A DNA stretch of 64,000 bases, taken from Bacteroidia bacterium (lineage in GTDB: Bacteria; Bacteroidota; Bacteroidia; B-17B0; Aurantibacillaceae). The stretch spans positions 248,001 through 312,000 of the forward strand of contig JAEUTO010000011.1 in NCBI GenBank assembly GCA_016787785.1, given 5' to 3'. Made by a program: the position numbers and the translations under genes. Of this stretch, positions 62,377 through 64,000 are shown piece after piece. The notes beneath the pieces were generated by a model. The model searched no databases, had not been told where the DNA came from, and was given only the letters and a program-made list of their open reading frames with translations. The stretch's first letter is position 1, and every line of letters starts with the position of its first letter.

Positions 62377-64000
62377 TTAGAAATCATCGTCGTCATCCTT
62401 CTTCTTTTTTGGTTCTAACGTTTTTTTAGGCTTATTATTGTTGGGTTTCTCCAATTCAAAGGCCTGATCGGCTTTCTCCTTCTTTTTTGTTGAAACAGAG
62501 TCTTTTTTAAATAGGCCAAATTCCTCTTTAAGCAGTTGTTTTAAATTCTGTTTCTCTTCTTTAAGATCTTTTTTAATGTTCTCCTTTAGTCCTTTTCTAT
62601 CGTACTTAATTATAGGCTTATCAACTGTTCCGGTCATCAGTATAAAAGCACTTCGTTTGTTATCCGGATCATTTTCAATAGGGCCAAATTCTTCTTCCTC
62701 ATTTTTGTGTTTTCTCTTTTTGGCAAGCAATTCACTTATCAATAATTCTATATGATAATTAATATCATTATCAAACGTATGTGATCCCCAAAAAATAATA
62801 TTTAAAGCGGAATTTTTTATGGTTGTGCTTGGCAAAATAATTGTTTGTTCTTTTATTTCTATCGTACTTTGCAAATTTGAGAACTTTATTCTTTGAAGGT
62901 CTTGTATGTCTACAAATTTCGATAAGCTCAACAAAGGTTTAAAGTCGATCAGTTCACCTCTGTCTATATTTAAATTAATGTTTGACCTAACTGAATTAAG
63001 ATCGGACTCAAGGGCGTTGCTCCAACTACCCGAAAATTCAACGGTTGCGGTTGCCAAACCTTTAATGTTCTTTTCCTGCAAGGTTGTTTGACCAAAATTG
63101 TTTAGCTGGCTAAACATGGCATTAATATTTATGTTCTTTAATTTACTTTGCATTACCACATCCAGTTTACTTCCAGAATTATCTGCAAATGCATCAATCT
63201 CCGCTTCGCCCTGCATAGTATTAAGTTTCATGTCGCTTACAATTGCTTTTTGATCTTTAATTTCAATTTCGCCGGTAACAGATTGCGCTTCAAATTTTGC
63301 ATAGCTGAATTTTAATATTGCGGCGTTTAACTTAAACTGTATGTTTTTTGGGATCAGCGGCGCCGATTTATCTTCAGAAGAGCTATACTTCATCATAAAA
63401 TCTTCCAGTTTAATATAATTCGCAAATAAGCTTCCGGTTATAATCAAAGGTGATGTTTTATCTGACAAATAATTAAATATGCCCGGCAGCTTTCCGTTTA
63501 AAACTATATCCGAACTTCCGCGTTTCAATTTCAGATCCTTCACCTCAACCTCGCGGTCTTTAGCGGTTACCGAGCAATTCTCTATTGCAAAAATATTTTC
63601 ATCGCCTTTAAATTGCGCCTCAAGATTTGTAACAGTTGCATCTAAATTTAATTTTACTTTGGTTGAAAACGTTTGGTCTTTAAGGTCGCTTAACAATCCT
63701 TCTACTTCTGAATTTATTCTTAGTTTCCCTTTTAATTTAGCCAGAGTATCTATCGGCCAAAAATTCTGCAACGTCTCCAGATCGGAAGTTGCATCAACTA
63801 ATAAACGGATAAATGGATTTGAAAAATCGTTTATTGAAAGACTGCCTTTTAGCTCATCGTTATTTAATTGTAAATGAACATTGGTAAGATCGAGTTTAGA
63901 GGTTGAATTCGTATACACAAGTTTGCCCTCCATATTAATACTTTTTGCTGTTGTGGAGGTAGGTTTATAGGTTACTTCAGCGTTCTTTATTCCAAATCCG
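62377..64000 (-). CDS. AsmA-like envelope protein, C-terminal part
   Basis: The reading frame is open to the right edge (541 codons visible; an inner ATG at 63933 is not the likely start, as GFGIKNAEVTYKPTS continues upstream in frame). The sequence is a chain of beta-type repeats (LDLTNVHLQLNNDELKGSLSINDF, VKDLKLKRGSSDIVLNGKLPG, LQSTIEIKEQTIILPSTTI) typical of the AsmA/TamB group of long beta-groove proteins that link inner and outer membranes and are thought to move lipids. The end is highly charged with a KKKKDDDDDF tail. The N-terminal membrane anchor lies outside the window. Confidence 0.82.
   Translation of the reverse strand, partial: GFGIKNAEVTYKPTSTTAKSINMEGKLVYTNSTSKLDLTNVHLQLNNDELKGSLSINDFSNPFIRLLVDATSDLETLQNFWPIDTLAKLKGKLRINSEVEGLLSDLKDQTFSTKVKLNLDATVTNLEAQFKGDENIFAIENCSVTAKDREVEVKDLKLKRGSSDIVLNGKLPGIFNYLSDKTSPLIITGSLFANYIKLEDFMMKYSSSEDKSAPLIPKNIQFKLNAAILKFSYAKFEAQSVTGEIEIKDQKAIVSDMKLNTMQGEAEIDAFADNSGSKLDVVMQSKLKNININAMFSQLNNFGQTTLQEKNIKGLATATVEFSGSWSNALESDLNSVRSNINLNIDRGELIDFKPLLSLSKFVDIQDLQRIKFSNLQSTIEIKEQTIILPSTTIKNSALNIIFWGSHTFDNDINYHIELLISELLAKKRKHKNEEEEFGPIENDPDNKRSAFILMTGTVDKPIIKYDRKGLKENIKKDLKEEKQNLKQLLKEEFGLFKKDSVSTKKKEKADQAFELEKPNNNKPKKTLEPKKKKDDDDDF

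Overview
The window comes from a member of the phylum Bacteroidota. The evidence is the set of type IX secretion (T9SS) C-terminal sorting domains, a PorZ homologue, a RemB-like outer-membrane protein, many small lipoproteins with a Cys-Lys-Lys start, TAnnTTTG promoter boxes with an upstream TTTG, a short NuoG without a molybdopterin domain, a BshB1-type deacetylase and AT-rich DNA with few Shine-Dalgarno sites. No genus can be named from the sequence alone. No phage, transposase, CRISPR array or rRNA was seen.

Layout. 1-3.7 kb: start of a lipoprotein gene (leftwards), a secreted protein, a stand-alone biotin carrier protein joined to a Tat-exported superoxide dismutase, and a KdnB-like iron alcohol dehydrogenase preceded by a duplicated leader. 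3.7-10.7 kb: a seven-gene leftward operon of unrecognised surface proteins (four lipoproteins, one secreted protein, one large T9SS substrate, one tail-fibre-like coiled-coil protein) behind a near-consensus promoter. 10.8-25.5 kb: a complete 14-subunit respiratory complex I operon (nuoA to nuoN, leftwards). It is interrupted between nuoF and nuoG by a TonB-C-domain protein and a C-type-lectin T9SS substrate, and its spacers carry heptameric AT-rich arrays. 25.6-36.5 kb: a giant Asp-box/PKD T9SS protein, tatA, gatA, mdh, a RemB-like barrel, and recO coupled to porZ. 36.6-43.3 kb: tRNA-Arg(CCG), an S46 dipeptidyl-peptidase, two envelope proteins and metG. 43.5-45.9 kb: a NUMOD4/HNH-HTH protein with a lysine-rich tail, in tandem with an LD-carboxypeptidase and an alpha/beta hydrolase. 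46.0-57.9 kb: bshB1-lpxD and an acyltransferase-glycosyltransferase pair leftwards, then a rightward polysaccharide operon beginning with murB. 57.9-64 kb: a bifunctional Rel (p)ppGpp enzyme, a methyltransferase, a sensor kinase with a duplicated sensor region, and an AsmA-like protein running off the edge.

How the parts fit. Complex I and malate dehydrogenase point to aerobic respiratory metabolism. TatA can export the Tat-signal superoxide dismutase. PorZ and at least three T9SS substrates imply a working T9SS elsewhere in the genome. LpxD, MurB, LdcA and the glycosyltransferase cluster are envelope functions. The least explained parts are the 3.7-10.7 kb surface operon, the two secreted genes inside the nuo operon, the nuo spacer heptads and the HNH-LdcA gene group.
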